DNA of 64,000 bases, from positions 33,664,236 through 33,728,235 of the forward strand of contig OZ024799.1 of NCBI GenBank assembly GCA_964017045.1, in the 5' to 3' direction. The notes below the pieces were generated by a model that made no database searches, was not told where the DNA came from, and was given only the letters and a program-made list of their open reading frames with translations. Each line of letters begins with the position of its first letter. Within the stretch, counting starts at the first letter, position 1. This document shows positions 55,259 to 64,000 of this stretch, piece after piece. The position numbers were made by a program, and so were the translations under genes. This DNA comes from Omphiscola glabra (lineage: Eukaryota > Mollusca > Gastropoda > Lymnaeidae).

Positions 55259-55437
55259 TGAAATTGTCATGAAATAAAACATGTTGACAACCTTGAAAAA
55301 TTAACCTTTCCTGTAAAAACTGTGCGTGTTGCTGACCTTTGACCTACCTTTTGGCTTCAAGCTGTAACGCAAATTAAAACCTAGATTTTCAGTCATGCGA
55401 CGCAATGTCTTTGTGCAACTGTCCAAAGTCCCTAAGG

Positions 55438-55866
55438 CAGGGGTCACCAAACTTTTTTCACGGCGGGCCGGATGAACTGGCCGGATAAACTGGCCGGATA
55501 AACTGGCCGGATAAACTGGCCGGATAAACTGGCCGGATAAACTGGCCGGATAAACTGGCCGGATAAACTGGCCGGATAAACTGGCCGGATAAACTGGCCG
55601 GATAAACTGGCCGGATAAACTGGCCGGATAAACTGGCCGGATAAACTGGCCGGATAAACTGACCGGATAAACTGACCGGATAAACTGACCGGATAAACTG
55701 ACCGGATAAACTGGCCGGATAAACTGACCGGATAAACTGGCCGGATAAAGGGAAAAATAACGAACGCCGGCCGGATAATCATTCTGTACAATACTTACAA
55801 GCAAGTTCAAGTACCGTCGGCGAGCCGGATGAACTGGCCTCACGGGCTGTAGTTTGATGACCTCTG
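55438..55866. mobile_element. hAT MITE carrying an internal 13-bp minisatellite
   Basis: Ends are CAGGGGTCACCAAACTTTTT and AGTTTGATGACCTCTG. Both subterminal parts hold GCCGGATGAACTGGCC in inverted context with CACGGCGGGCC and CACGGGCTG. The flanks CCCTAAGG and ACCTAAAT share CCTAA, a weak diverged target duplication. The interior is expanded into 22 copies of CCGGATAAACTGG. Confidence 0.87.
55470..55750. repeat. Minisatellite, 13-bp unit, ~22 copies, inside a hAT MITE
   Basis: Unit CCGGATAAACTGG, with a run of ACCGG variants on the right. The unit resembles the subterminal CCGGATGAACTGG of the host element at both borders, so it was probably seeded from element sequence. Confidence 0.97.
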
Positions 55867-55934
55867 ACCTAAATTATTAAAAAGAGATGTTTTATTTAAA
55901 TAACTTTATTCTACTAATCAGAATCAGAGTTTGG

Positions 55935-56092
55935 GGGCAACTGGGCGTTCCGGGCAACTGGGCGTTCCGGGCAACTGGGCGTTCCGGGCAACTGGGCGTT
56001 CCGGGCAACTGGGCGTTCCGGGCAACTGGGCGTTCCGGGCAACTGGGCGTTCCGGGCAACTGGGCGTTCCGGGCAACTGGGCGTTCCGGGCA
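55935..56092. repeat. Minisatellite, 17-bp unit, ~9-10 copies
   Basis: Unit GGCAACTGGGCGTTCCG, perfect in nearly every copy. Confidence 0.97.
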
Positions 56093-56215
56093 AACGTCAC
56101 ACGTTTCGTTTTGTTTTTTTTAAAACACATATAAATTAAAAAGTCTTGCGTGTCATCAAGAGAAACCAAACGCATGAAACATTCTCCCTTAGTCATATAG
56201 CCCCTTACTCCTCCC

Positions 56216-56260
56216 AACACACACACACACACGCAAACACGCACACACACAAAAGCACAC

Positions 56261-56293
<33 letters not shown>

Positions 56294-56382
56294 TACGCAC
56301 ACACACATACATACATACATACATACGCACATACACGCACATACACGCACACACACGCACACACGCACACACACACAAATAA
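56216..56382. repeat. Compound (CA)n microsatellite
   Basis: (CA)n with (CG)n, (CATA)n and CGCACA interruptions. Confidence 0.95.
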
Positions 56383-56438
56383 ATAAATACTGATTTTAAA
56401 AAACTGATTTTGTCACTATTCGTGGGAATGGGTTAAGG

Positions 56439-56631
56439 TGATGGTTCTCAGCCTTCCTAATACCGCGACCCTTTAATGCAGTTCCGCGCGTTGTGGTGAC
56501 CCCCAATCACGAAATTATTTTCGCTGCTACTTCAAAACTATATAGTATATGTGATTACCGATGGTCTTAGGCGACCTCTGTGAAAGGGTCGATCAACCCA
56601 GGGGTCGCTACCCACAGGTTGAGAACCGCTG
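56439..56631. mobile_element. SPIN-like hAT MITE (193 bp)
   Basis: Left part GGTTCTCAGCCTTCCTAATA, then GTTGTGGTGACCCCCAAT. Right part GATGGTCTTAGGCGACC, then GTGAAAGGGTCGATC, ending CAGGTTGAGAACCGCTG. These are hallmark motifs of the SPIN hAT family. The flanks GGTTAAGG and GCTTAAGA agree at 6 of 8 positions. The first four bases of the left end are diverged. Non-coding. Confidence 0.9.
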
Positions 56632-56984
56632 GCTTAAGACATATCGTAGACGCTGTCACTTTTAAGGAAGACTGAGAAGGTTTTGGATTCACATTATTAT
56701 TATTTATTAATGTATGTTAATTTTTAAGTTCAGGATTATGTTTTTCAAATTGTATGTACTGCGTGTTGAGCCCAGCCCTGGGGTACCGCGCTGTACAAAA
56801 CTAATAATAATAATATCTTGAATGATCAACCAAACATTTATTTACTTCTCTTTTTGGCTTAAATGATTCACGAAATCAAATATCATGCTTGTTGGTGTCC
56901 GAATCGCTCTCAATCATTAAGAAAATTTCTCACATTCTCCCGACATTTTAGTTTGTCCTATTACGAATATTCGTTTTGAATATG

Positions 56985-57678
56985 TCAACTTATGTCAGAG
57001 AAGTTACGTCGCATCATCTTGTTTCAGAGAAGTTACGTCATCTTGTGTCAGAGAAGTTACGTCATCTTGTGTCAGAGAAGTTACGTCATCTTGTGTTAGA
57101 GACGTTACGTCATCTTGTATCAGAGAAGTTACGTCATCTTGTGTCAGAGAAGTTACGTCATCTTGTGTCAGAGACGTTACGTCGCATCATCTTGTGTCAG
57201 AGAAGTTACGTCATCTTTTGTCAGAGAAGTTACGTCATCTTTTGTCAGAGAAGTTACATCATCTTGTGTCAGAGAAGTTAAGTCATCTTGTGTCAGAGAA
57301 GTTACATCATCTTGTGTCAGAGAAGTTACGTCGCATCATCTTGTGTCAGAGAAGTTACGTCATCTTGTGTTAGAGGCATTACGTCATCTTGTGTCAGAGA
57401 AGTTACGTCATCTTGTGTCAGAGAAGTTACGTCATCTTGTGTCAGAGAAGTTACGTCGCATCATCTTGTGTCAGAGAAGTTACGTCATCTTTTGTCAGAG
57501 AAGTTACATCTTCTGGTGTCAGAGAAGTTACGTCATCTTGTGTCAGAGAAGTTACATCATCTTGTGTCAGAGAAGTTACGTCATCTTTTGTCAGAGAAGT
57601 TACATCATCTTGTGTCAGAGAAGTTACGTCGCATCATCTTGTGTCAGAGAAGTTACGTCGCGTCATCTTGTGTCAGAA
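56985..57678. repeat. Minisatellite, 24-bp unit with 30-bp variants, ~28 copies
   Basis: Basic unit TCAGAGAAGTTACGTCATCT plus TGTG. Several units insert CGCATCA after ACGT, giving about 30 bases, and TTTTG replaces TTGTG in some. Frames read SSCVREVT, HLVSEKLR and CQRSYVIL. Confidence 0.96.
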
Positions 57679-57719
57679 AGAAAATAAATTTAGTAAGCTA
57701 ATACCTAATTTTTTTTAAT

Positions 57720-57802
57720 TTTGTTGATTTTTTTTGGGGGGGGGGGGCGGGGTGGTGTTAGGCCAAGCCCTACATGGGCTGTAGCGCCACAGGGATTGTA
57801 TT
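57720..57802 (+). pseudogene. LINE 3' end fragment
   Basis: After a poly-T/poly-G run, AGGCCAAGCCCTACATGGGC and TGTAGCGCCACAGGGAT match the 3' end of the LINE remnant at 46310-46345 (GGCCAAAGTCCTACGGGGGC, TGTAGCGCCACAGGGAT). A short 5'-truncated copy of the same family. Confidence 0.7.
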
Positions 57803-58737
57803 TGTTTGTTGTTTAAGATGGTTATGTCTATATCACTTGAGTTCCTTTCTTCATAAAACAGAGGCAGAAGGAGAAAGATAAAAATCCCTAACATGAGAAG
57901 TCGAATCATCTGAAGAACTGGGAGATCGTGACAAAATATGTCACGCTATAATATGTTAGTTGGCACACTTTTCGTGACAAATTAAATGCCTAATTCATAA
58001 TAATATATTCATCGGATATTTACTTTCAAGTTCTCTCATGACAGCTATAGTTACTTTACTGAAAAATTGATTCGATGGAAATAAGTGAGTGGGGAGGGGG
58101 GGGGGTCTAAGTTATTCTGCCAATAAAAGGAATATGATCAATAACGGAAATATGATCAATGAACTCGGGGAACGATTCAATAAATGGATGCTAATCAATG
58201 GTTCGATCACTCCACATTAATCTTTAATCACCTGGCCTTTTAAATATATCTTACCTTCAATGTAAGACGCCCTCTGGCAAGTACAACTTTGATTTAACAT
58301 GCTTTTATAAGTATCCCACTGCGCCCTCTCACACCCACCTCCACTGAGACCCCCAAACTACACACACACACACACCTACAACCACCACCTACACTCATCT
58401 TCATATATTTGAACCAGTACGTAACCAGAACAGTTTGAGTTGACTCTGTCATAACAAATGAGGTTGGGGGGTGCTGTGGAATGGCGACACACTAAACTAA
58501 GAGTTGCAATACGGCACGTGAACAACGTAAAAAGAATACGACCTTGTTCTGACCTAGTTCTGTAGCCAAAAACTGAAGAAACACTTCACTAAAGTTATTT
58601 TCTACTCTTTCTTTTCGCCATTCCCGGCTTGGTTGCAGTCGTACCTGGGAATGCCAATGTATGAAAGATTGGTTACTATTGCACAAATTGCTACTTTACT
58701 GTATGTCATCAAAGATATTCATATCTACACAGAACTT
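57803..58737. other. Unique sequence, nothing recognised
   Basis: Includes a poly-G run near 58095 and a short (CA)n near 58362. No gene recognised. Confidence 0.45.
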
Positions 58738-59412
58738 GAAGCAAGCGCCTTGGCCTCCCTAACCTCCTCTCACCTTGACCTACTAGCGCCTTGGCCTCCC
58801 TAGCATCCTCTCACCTTGACCTATAAGCGCCTTGGCCTCCCTAACCTCCTCTCACCTTGACCTACAAGCGCATTGGCCTCCCTAACCTCCTCTCACCTTG
58901 ACCTACAAGCGCCTAGTCCTCCCTAACCTCCTCTCACCTTGACCTACAAGCGCCTTGGCCTCCCTTACCTCCTCTTACCTTGACCTACAAGCGCCTTGGC
59001 ATCCCTAACCTACTCTCACCTTGACCTACAAGTGCCTTGGCCTCCCTAACCTCCTCTCACCTTGATCTACAAGCGCCTTGGCCTCCCTAACCTCCTCTCA
59101 CTTGACCTACAAGCGCCTTGGCCTTCCTAACCTCCTCTCACCTTGACCTACAAGCGCATTGGTCTCCCTAACCTCCTCTCACCTTGACCTACAAGCGCAT
59201 TGGTCTCCCTAACCTCCTCTCACCTTGACCTACAAGCGCATTGGTCTCCCTAACCTCCTCTCACCTTGACCTACAAGCGCCTTGGCCTCCCTAATCTCCT
59301 CTCACCTTGACCTACAAGCGCCTTGGCTTCCCTAACCTCCTCTCACCTTGACCTACACGCGCCTTGGCCTCCTTAACCTCCTCTCACCTTGACCTACAAG
59401 CGCCTTGGCCTC
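58738..59412. repeat. Minisatellite, 41-bp unit, ~16 copies
   Basis: Units contain GCGCCTTGGCCTCCCTAACC and TCCTCTCACCTTGACCTACA. Three neighbouring copies share the CATTGGTCTCC variant. Confidence 0.96.
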
Positions 59413-60209
59413 CCATCTATCACGTGAGTACCATCGGCCCTTATTGGAGATGTTATTTTGAGGGTGTCGGTTTAATATAGTCAATTGGTGCGAAAAATGG
59501 AGGATTGCCGAGATCGTGCTGGAGACATTATAGGGAACTGTTGGCAATACTTGTAATGAGGTCAGTTTTTTTTAAAGATTTAATGGGAGTTTTGTTCGTT
59601 CACTCCCACAGTTCTTAGCATACTTGAAATTACGCTTGACCTAACAATCATGTTCTTAAGTCTTAAACTTAAGTAACGTGAATGCAGTTTGTCATTTCAT
59701 GACGGAATCTATTAACAGAACATCAGGGCGTAAAGTCTGGCCACCTCATTTTCATATTAATACAACATCCTTGTATTCCTACTGGCCAACTCTCAACGTC
59801 TGTTCGGTAATTCTACGTTAAATTGAGCGAGCACAGTCTTAACCTCGACGAAAACGTATTTACAACTTTAAGTTACGAAATATTTTACAAACAAATTGTT
59901 ACTGCTATAATATAAATGCGGAAATACATTGTTAGAAGCCATGTTTTACGAAAACATTGTCTAAAAATAGTAACACTACATAATGCCATTTGACGTTTTC
60001 CGTTCTTAGAAAAGACAAAGCCTATAAACATAAGATAAGACAGTTTGCTTGACACAAACAGATCCACTTGACAATTTGAAATATCTTTGTGATACGTTTC
60101 ATATCACAAGAGTTTTAACCTGCCCTACATCATGTCTAACTTCCAGAAGAGCTGATTCCCCCTAGATTCCCCAATGAAGCTATTCAGTCTTTTCTAGGAC
60201 TTTCCACAG
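59413..60209. other. Unique sequence upstream of the RhoGEF exons
   Basis: Probably intron. Ends with acceptor TAGGACTTTCCACAG. Earlier exons of the gene were not recognised. Confidence 0.45.
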
Positions 60210-60358
60210 GTGTTCTATTGTGTCCTCCGGGTGGAGCACACCAACTCACCCTTCCTGGAGGACGACACTCTGTCTCTCATTTTCTCAAATGTTAAAAGTA
60301 TTTACCTCCTGCACAAAGATTCCACGTTGCCCCAGCTGGAAGAAACGTTCGCACATTG
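60210..60358 (+). CDS. RhoGEF exon 1 (DH, CR1 part)
   Basis: Acceptor TTTCCACAG, phase 0, and donor CATTG-GTATGC. Encodes VFYCVLRVEHTNSPFLEDD, TLSLIFSNVKSIYLLHKDS and TLPQLEETFAH, with two bases of a Trp codon completed in the next exon. Confidence 0.88.
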
Positions 60359-62843
60359 GTATGCCTGGGAACTTTTGTTAAAATCATTCAAGTTTGAGTA
60401 TAAATACGTGCATTTTTCTTCATTTGCTGCCTTGAGAATGATAAATGAAAGGCTGACTTAATTAAAATAACAAGAAAGGTATTTGGCATGTGGCTCCGTA
60501 TGTGGAGAGAATCAATAGGAAATTCAGGGACGCGTTTAAAAAAAAAGAAATAAAGTGTTTTGTTAATGCTGATGCCCTCCACGCTAAAGCCCCTGTAATT
60601 TTAATTACTGTAATTTTGATTACTGTCATTTTGATTACTGTCATTTTGATTAATGTCATTTTCATTACTGATAACCCCGTAAAGAAAAGTTGAGTCGTTG
60701 GATGACGGTTAACGAAGAAAATATCGGTCCTAAATTTGATTACTTTGTCCTTTGAAATATATTTTTTTTCGAGTTGTAGTTTAGCAATGTAGCCAAACTG
60801 TGCGGACCTCAATGTAGCAAATTATGGCTACACTAATGTGTGTCCATTGTAAACGGGGTGTGCAAAATCTTTATTCGTTTTTTTTTTTTTTAAATCACAT
60901 CCTGGAAAGATCTTTGTTACAAAATTAAATATTACCATAACTTAGCAAGCTGTATTACATTTCGCAATTCTTGAAAAGAATACATATCAGAATTGCAGTG
61001 TATATTTTCAACGCTTAGCTCTGCTGCCAATGTTTCAGGAAAGCTCATCCAAAACTTGGAGAAACGATGAAGCGACACGCCCCTTTCTCAAAGATCTATG
61101 GCGAGTGCATTGCAAACTTCACACCATCAATGAAACACATTGATGAATGGACGAGCAAATCAGCGAGATTCCACGAGATTCCGCGAGCTTATACATAGAC
61201 TTGAGGTAACCAGATATGAGATTATACGTAGACTTGAGGTAACAAGATATGAGATTATACATAGACTTAAGACAAGATATAAGATGATACGTAGGCTTGG
61301 GATAACAAGATATGAGATAATACATAGGCTTGAGGTATACATAGAATTGAGTTAACAAGATATGAGATTATACATAGACTTGGGGTAACAAGATATAAGA
61401 TAATACATAGGTTTGAGGTATACATAGACTTTAGGTAACAATATATGAGATTATATATAGACTTGGGGTAACGAGGTATGAGATTATACATAGACTTAAT
61501 GCAACAAGGTATGAGGTTATACAAAGATTTGATGTAGCAACATATTCTTTACCATATTTACAGTTAGCTTCACATTTGTCCAATCTCATATTAACACTAA
61601 CGTATAAAAAGAGATGTTGCACTTTTTTCAAATACAAATCTAACTTTGTGCATCATTAAAGTTCCATCTGTCATTCTAGTGGTCACGTGTCTTTTCCCAA
61701 GATCCGTTATTTTATCTTTTTTTTTTATATTTGATATTTATTTTTGTTTTTTTACTCCAGCAACTCCCCCAAGGTGAGCAACTGTCGCTACAGGATCTTA
61801 TGATGGAACCAGTGAAAAGGTTGAGGAGCTACAAGTCTGTGATGACAGGTGAGAGGTTGAGTAGGTACAAGTCTGTGATGACAGGTGAGAGGTTGAGGAG
61901 GTACAAGTCTGTGATGACAGGTGAGAGGTTGAGTAGGTACAAGTCTGTGATGACAGGTGAGAGGTTGAGGAGGTACAAGTCTGTGATGACAGGTGAGAGG
62001 TTGAGGATTGATGAGCTACAAGTCTGTTTTGACAGGTAAGAGGTTGGGTTTTATTATTGCTTCACGCAATTTCTGATACCACTTTATATAGAAAAATGGG
62101 GCTCTTGAATCTGAAACTGGATTCCCGACTCCGCGCTTAAAAGCTATATTCTGACTGTCCCGACTCGGATAAAATGATTGACTTCGTCTCCTGACTCTAA
62201 AGTCATGCCTTAGTTAAAGTCATGCCATGGTTAAATTCATGTCCTAGTTAAAGTCATGCCTTAGTTAAATTCATGCCCTAGTTAAAGTCATGCCATGGTT
62301 AAAGTCATGCCCTAGTTTCAATATTCCTTATTAACCTGCATGAAACTGAAATTTATATGAAACGCTATTTTGTCGTCATCGTGTACGGTGTTTGAGAGAT
62401 TGAAAACTAGCTGAGGAGGACAATAACTGCAGACAGTGGTGGTGTTGTGTGCATCTGCTATTAATCTTGTAAACAGGGAACATATTTTATAATGAGATAT
62501 AACTATAAGACAAAGGCAAAATATCTTCTTTTTTATAGATTACGTGCGTTCATTGCCAACCAGTTCAATGGAACTCCAATATGCTCAAGGTATTTATTAA
62601 TTTTTTTTTTAAATTTTAAACTTTAGAAACACGATCTTTCCATACAATTCATCCAGTATTTTACTTTCAAAATGAAGAGTTGAGGTGTGTGGAACTAATT
62701 TTGTTTAAAAAATACTCTATAATTATTTTTTTACGCCTTGGTCCATGAGTGTTACTCAGTGTTAATGTTAAATATTCTTTTTAGATGCTCTAAACCAGAT
62801 ATCTGAAGCAACTAGCAATGCCGATGAATCCTTGACAAAAATA
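60210..62843 (+). CDS. RhoGEF (DH domain) gene, internal exons only
   Basis: Five exons give most of a Dbl-homology domain: 60210-60358, 61039-about 61190, 61761-61848, 62539-62589 and 62785-62843. The peptides in order are LEDDTLSLIFSNVKSIYLLH; WKAHPKLGETMKRHAPFSKI then YGECIANFTPSMKHIDEW; QGEQLSLQDLMMEPVKRLRS; DYVRSLPTSSMELQYAQ; DALNQISEATSNADESLTKI. These match DH blocks: the CR1 (I/V)F.NV..I...H region, the IY..Y/C.N....M middle, and the CR3 signature LSLQ.L...PVKRL..Y. DH domains load GTP onto Rho-family GTPases. The N-terminal DH start and the PH domain lie outside the exons seen. ECT2-like proteins resemble it, but I do not assign a subfamily. The exon at 61039 has no canonical donor before an in-frame stop. 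Confidence 0.82.
60590..60665. repeat. Short tandem repeat, 15-bp unit, ~5 copies, in RhoGEF intron
   Basis: Unit TTTGATTACTGTCAT with variants. Confidence 0.85.
61039..61195 (+). CDS. RhoGEF exon 2 (DH middle), donor not identified
   Basis: Acceptor CAATGTTTCAG, and the split TGG codon is restored. It reads KAHPKLGETMKRHAPFSKIY, GECIANFTPSMKHIDEWTSK and SARFHEI, then PRAYT and TAG at 61196. The first GT that looks like a donor (TTGAG-GTAACC, 61206) lies after this stop, and no other GT occurs between 61107 and 61205. The following exon needs a phase-0 border. The end given is the last open codon, not a proven splice site. Confidence 0.75.
61183..61545. repeat. Minisatellite, ~33-bp unit, ~11 copies, at the end of RhoGEF exon 2
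   Basis: Units contain GAGATTATACATAGACTTGA and GGTAACAAGATAT. Each carries the donor-like GAG-GTAACA. The array starts inside or immediately after coding sequence (the GAGATTCC(A/G)CGA doublet at 61164-61186 may be its first trace). Units diverge to the right, losing GGTAAC in several. Confidence 0.9.
61546..61760. other. Intron before RhoGEF exon 3
   Basis: Ends with a strong pyrimidine tract and acceptor TTTTTTTACTCCAG. Confidence 0.7.
61761..61848 (+). CDS. RhoGEF exon 3 (DH CR3), donor amplified in tandem
   Basis: Encodes QLPQGEQLSLQDLMMEPVK and RLRSYKSVMT plus one base. Donor GACAG-GTGAGA at 61849 is the first of six. Joining here to 62539 gives a seamless VMT-DYVRSL. If later donors were used, 12-residue blocks (GERLSRYKSVMT) would be inserted in frame. 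Confidence 0.88.
61826..62040. repeat. Minisatellite, 36-bp unit, 6 copies, on the exon 3 donor
   Basis: Units contain GGTACAAGTCTGTGATGACA and GGTGAGAGGTTGAG. The coding end of exon 3 plus its 5' splice site form the unit. The last copy differs (CTGTTTTGACAG-GTAAGA), a stronger donor, but with a shift of phase caused by the GGATTGATGAGC insertion. Confidence 0.95.
62195..62315. repeat. Minisatellite, ~17-18-bp unit, ~7 copies, in RhoGEF intron
   Basis: Unit GTTAAAGTCATGCCTTA with CATGG and AAATTC variants. Confidence 0.9.
62539..62589 (+). CDS. RhoGEF exon 4 (51 bp)
   Basis: Acceptor TTCTTTTTTATAG and donor CAAG-GTATTT. Encodes DYVRSLPTSSMELQYAQ, with split codons at both ends in phase 1. 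Confidence 0.85.
62785..62843 (+). CDS. RhoGEF exon 5 (59 bp, DH C-terminal helix)
   Basis: Acceptor AATATTCTTTTTAG and donor ATA-GTAAGT. Encodes DALNQISEATSNADESLTKI, typical of the last DH helix. The gene should continue beyond the window; no PH exon was recognised before 64000. Confidence 0.86.
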
Positions 62844-62937
62844 GTAAGTAGCAATTTTACAATATTAAACTTCATGGAGTGAAGAATCAATTTTAATCCG
62901 TGGTGTTGCGTTGTTGAATGTTTTAGTGGAATTTACC

Positions 62938-63162
62938 TGCCGTTGATGGATATGAGGCTTGGGTGGCGGCCAAAACCCATGCCGATGATTTTAGCTACGC
63001 GGCCGTGAGAAAGCCGCTCCTAGGCAACCGTTTCGTCCCGCCACTACTCGTCCCGACCGAAGGACTCCTTGGGCGGTGGGGAGTGGGAACGCAACACTTA
63101 CCCCCCGGAGTGGAAGCAAAATCGTCCTGACCCACGGAGAGTGGACTGTGGACGCTTTAAAC
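62938..63162. repeat. Dispersed GC-rich repeat, copy 2
   Basis: Second copy of the 1424-1651 family, in the same orientation, lying in the RhoGEF intron 95 bases after exon 5. It ends at GCTTTAAAC and lacks the GC-rich continuation seen beside copy 1. Confidence 0.78.
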
Positions 63163-64000
63163 TTATAAATGAAACACCAGGCGGTCTTATATTAATATAA
63201 ACTTGTGTGATGATTGTAATGTCAGTTATCTAGGTAAGAAATGAATTTGGGGGGGGGGGGGTGTGATTCTCACAAAATATATAATTGTGAACGGAATTCA
63301 CTATATGCGTCAAATAATACAATTCTCTGGGTATGTATGGCGTAATGGTGAGTTCAATAGGGTGCAAAAGAAAATTCCCGATAACTTCGCTTGATGACAT
63401 TCTTTAAAAATAACGCAATAGCATTTGGTGCGTAATGGTGATTTTTCTTTAATGGAATAGTCTCAATTTAAACGTGATGTAATAAATACGCGGTGCAAAA
63501 GTGGGGTGGGACATTAGAATATTAAAATATCTCAGTGGTGTGAAAAAGTGTGTTGTTACGTTCTGTTAATCTCTTATTTAAGGATATGGCTCGTTCTAAA
63601 ACAGTACACACCAAAAGTCGATACCAAATGATAAACATAATAACGAAGAATACGATACTCAAACCAGGGCTAATTACACTTAATAAGGTTTAATGTGTTA
63701 ATTATAATGAATTACAAAATCAAAAGAAAATACAATTAAAACGATTGACTTACAGTACATTGTTTGGCTTGTACCGGTACGATGTTAATAAAATACAATG
63801 TGTAAAAGGGGTACAATGATGAAAAGAAATCTACACACACACACAGTAAACAAAGCACTGTCTAGTAGCACAAATATTATAACACACGCTCCAAGTCTTG
63901 TGATAAATGATCTGCCTCTCTCTCATTCAATCTATCGGCCTTTTTTATATTCGTTTTCTACTGATGTCTATAGAACCGCCTTACGCTTCTGGCTTTTTCT
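63163..64000. other. Presumed RhoGEF intron, nothing recognised
   Basis: A poly-G run near 63249-63261 and a short (CA)n near 63833. No further exon with clear splice sites was seen. Confidence 0.45.

Noticed and set aside
61140..61355. Alternative frame through the 33-bp array as a continuation of the RhoGEF
   Set aside because: It is out of phase with the conserved DH reading frame set by exon 2 and exon 3.

Overview
This is a window of animal nuclear DNA, not bacterial or phage DNA. It has long introns with GT-AG borders, AT-rich spacers, microsatellites, a long poly-T tract, hAT-type DNA transposons with 8-bp target duplications, and decayed LINE tails. SPIN-like hAT copies, RTE-like LINE ends and the great density of minisatellites fit a lophotrochozoan, most likely a gastropod mollusc. 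The species assignment is inference and not secure.

Only two real protein-coding genes are supported, both on the + strand. (1) A class A (rhodopsin-like) GPCR runs from 38823 to 45546 in five exons. These join in frame to 358 residues with seven membrane segments and a stop codon; the first coding exon with the start Met lies further upstream and was not found. (2) A RhoGEF (DH domain) gene is present as internal exons between 60210 and 62843. It continues beyond both sides of the exons seen, and one exon lacks a recognisable splice donor.

The rest is dominated by about 60 different tandem arrays, with units of 11-50 bp and a few to about 125 copies. By my tally they fill roughly a third of the window. 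The largest are a 50-bp satellite (20036-22702) with higher-order structure and a 27-bp array (32178-35550) with an internal 1737-bp-offset duplication. Many arrays have units divisible by three, so they give long open frames in several frames at once; I treat those as artefacts, not genes.

Between the arrays sit transposon remains: four copies of a fold-back MITE ending in GGTTACC/GGTAACC, several hAT MITEs with perfect target duplications, a hAT nested in a SPIN-like copy, a 51-bp hAT micro-element, a second hAT-like family with two copies, and LINE 3' ends.

The most notable pattern is that tandem arrays have grown exactly on exon-intron borders. In the GPCR exon 2 and in a RhoGEF exon, each repeat unit carries a copy of the functional 5' splice donor. 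In both cases the first donor restores the conserved protein. A third exon runs straight into an array whose units carry donor-like GAG-GTAAC, and there the donor appears lost. The 27-bp array also repeats a consensus donor (GAG-GTAAGT) many times. This suggests a recurring link between 5' splice sites and minisatellite birth.
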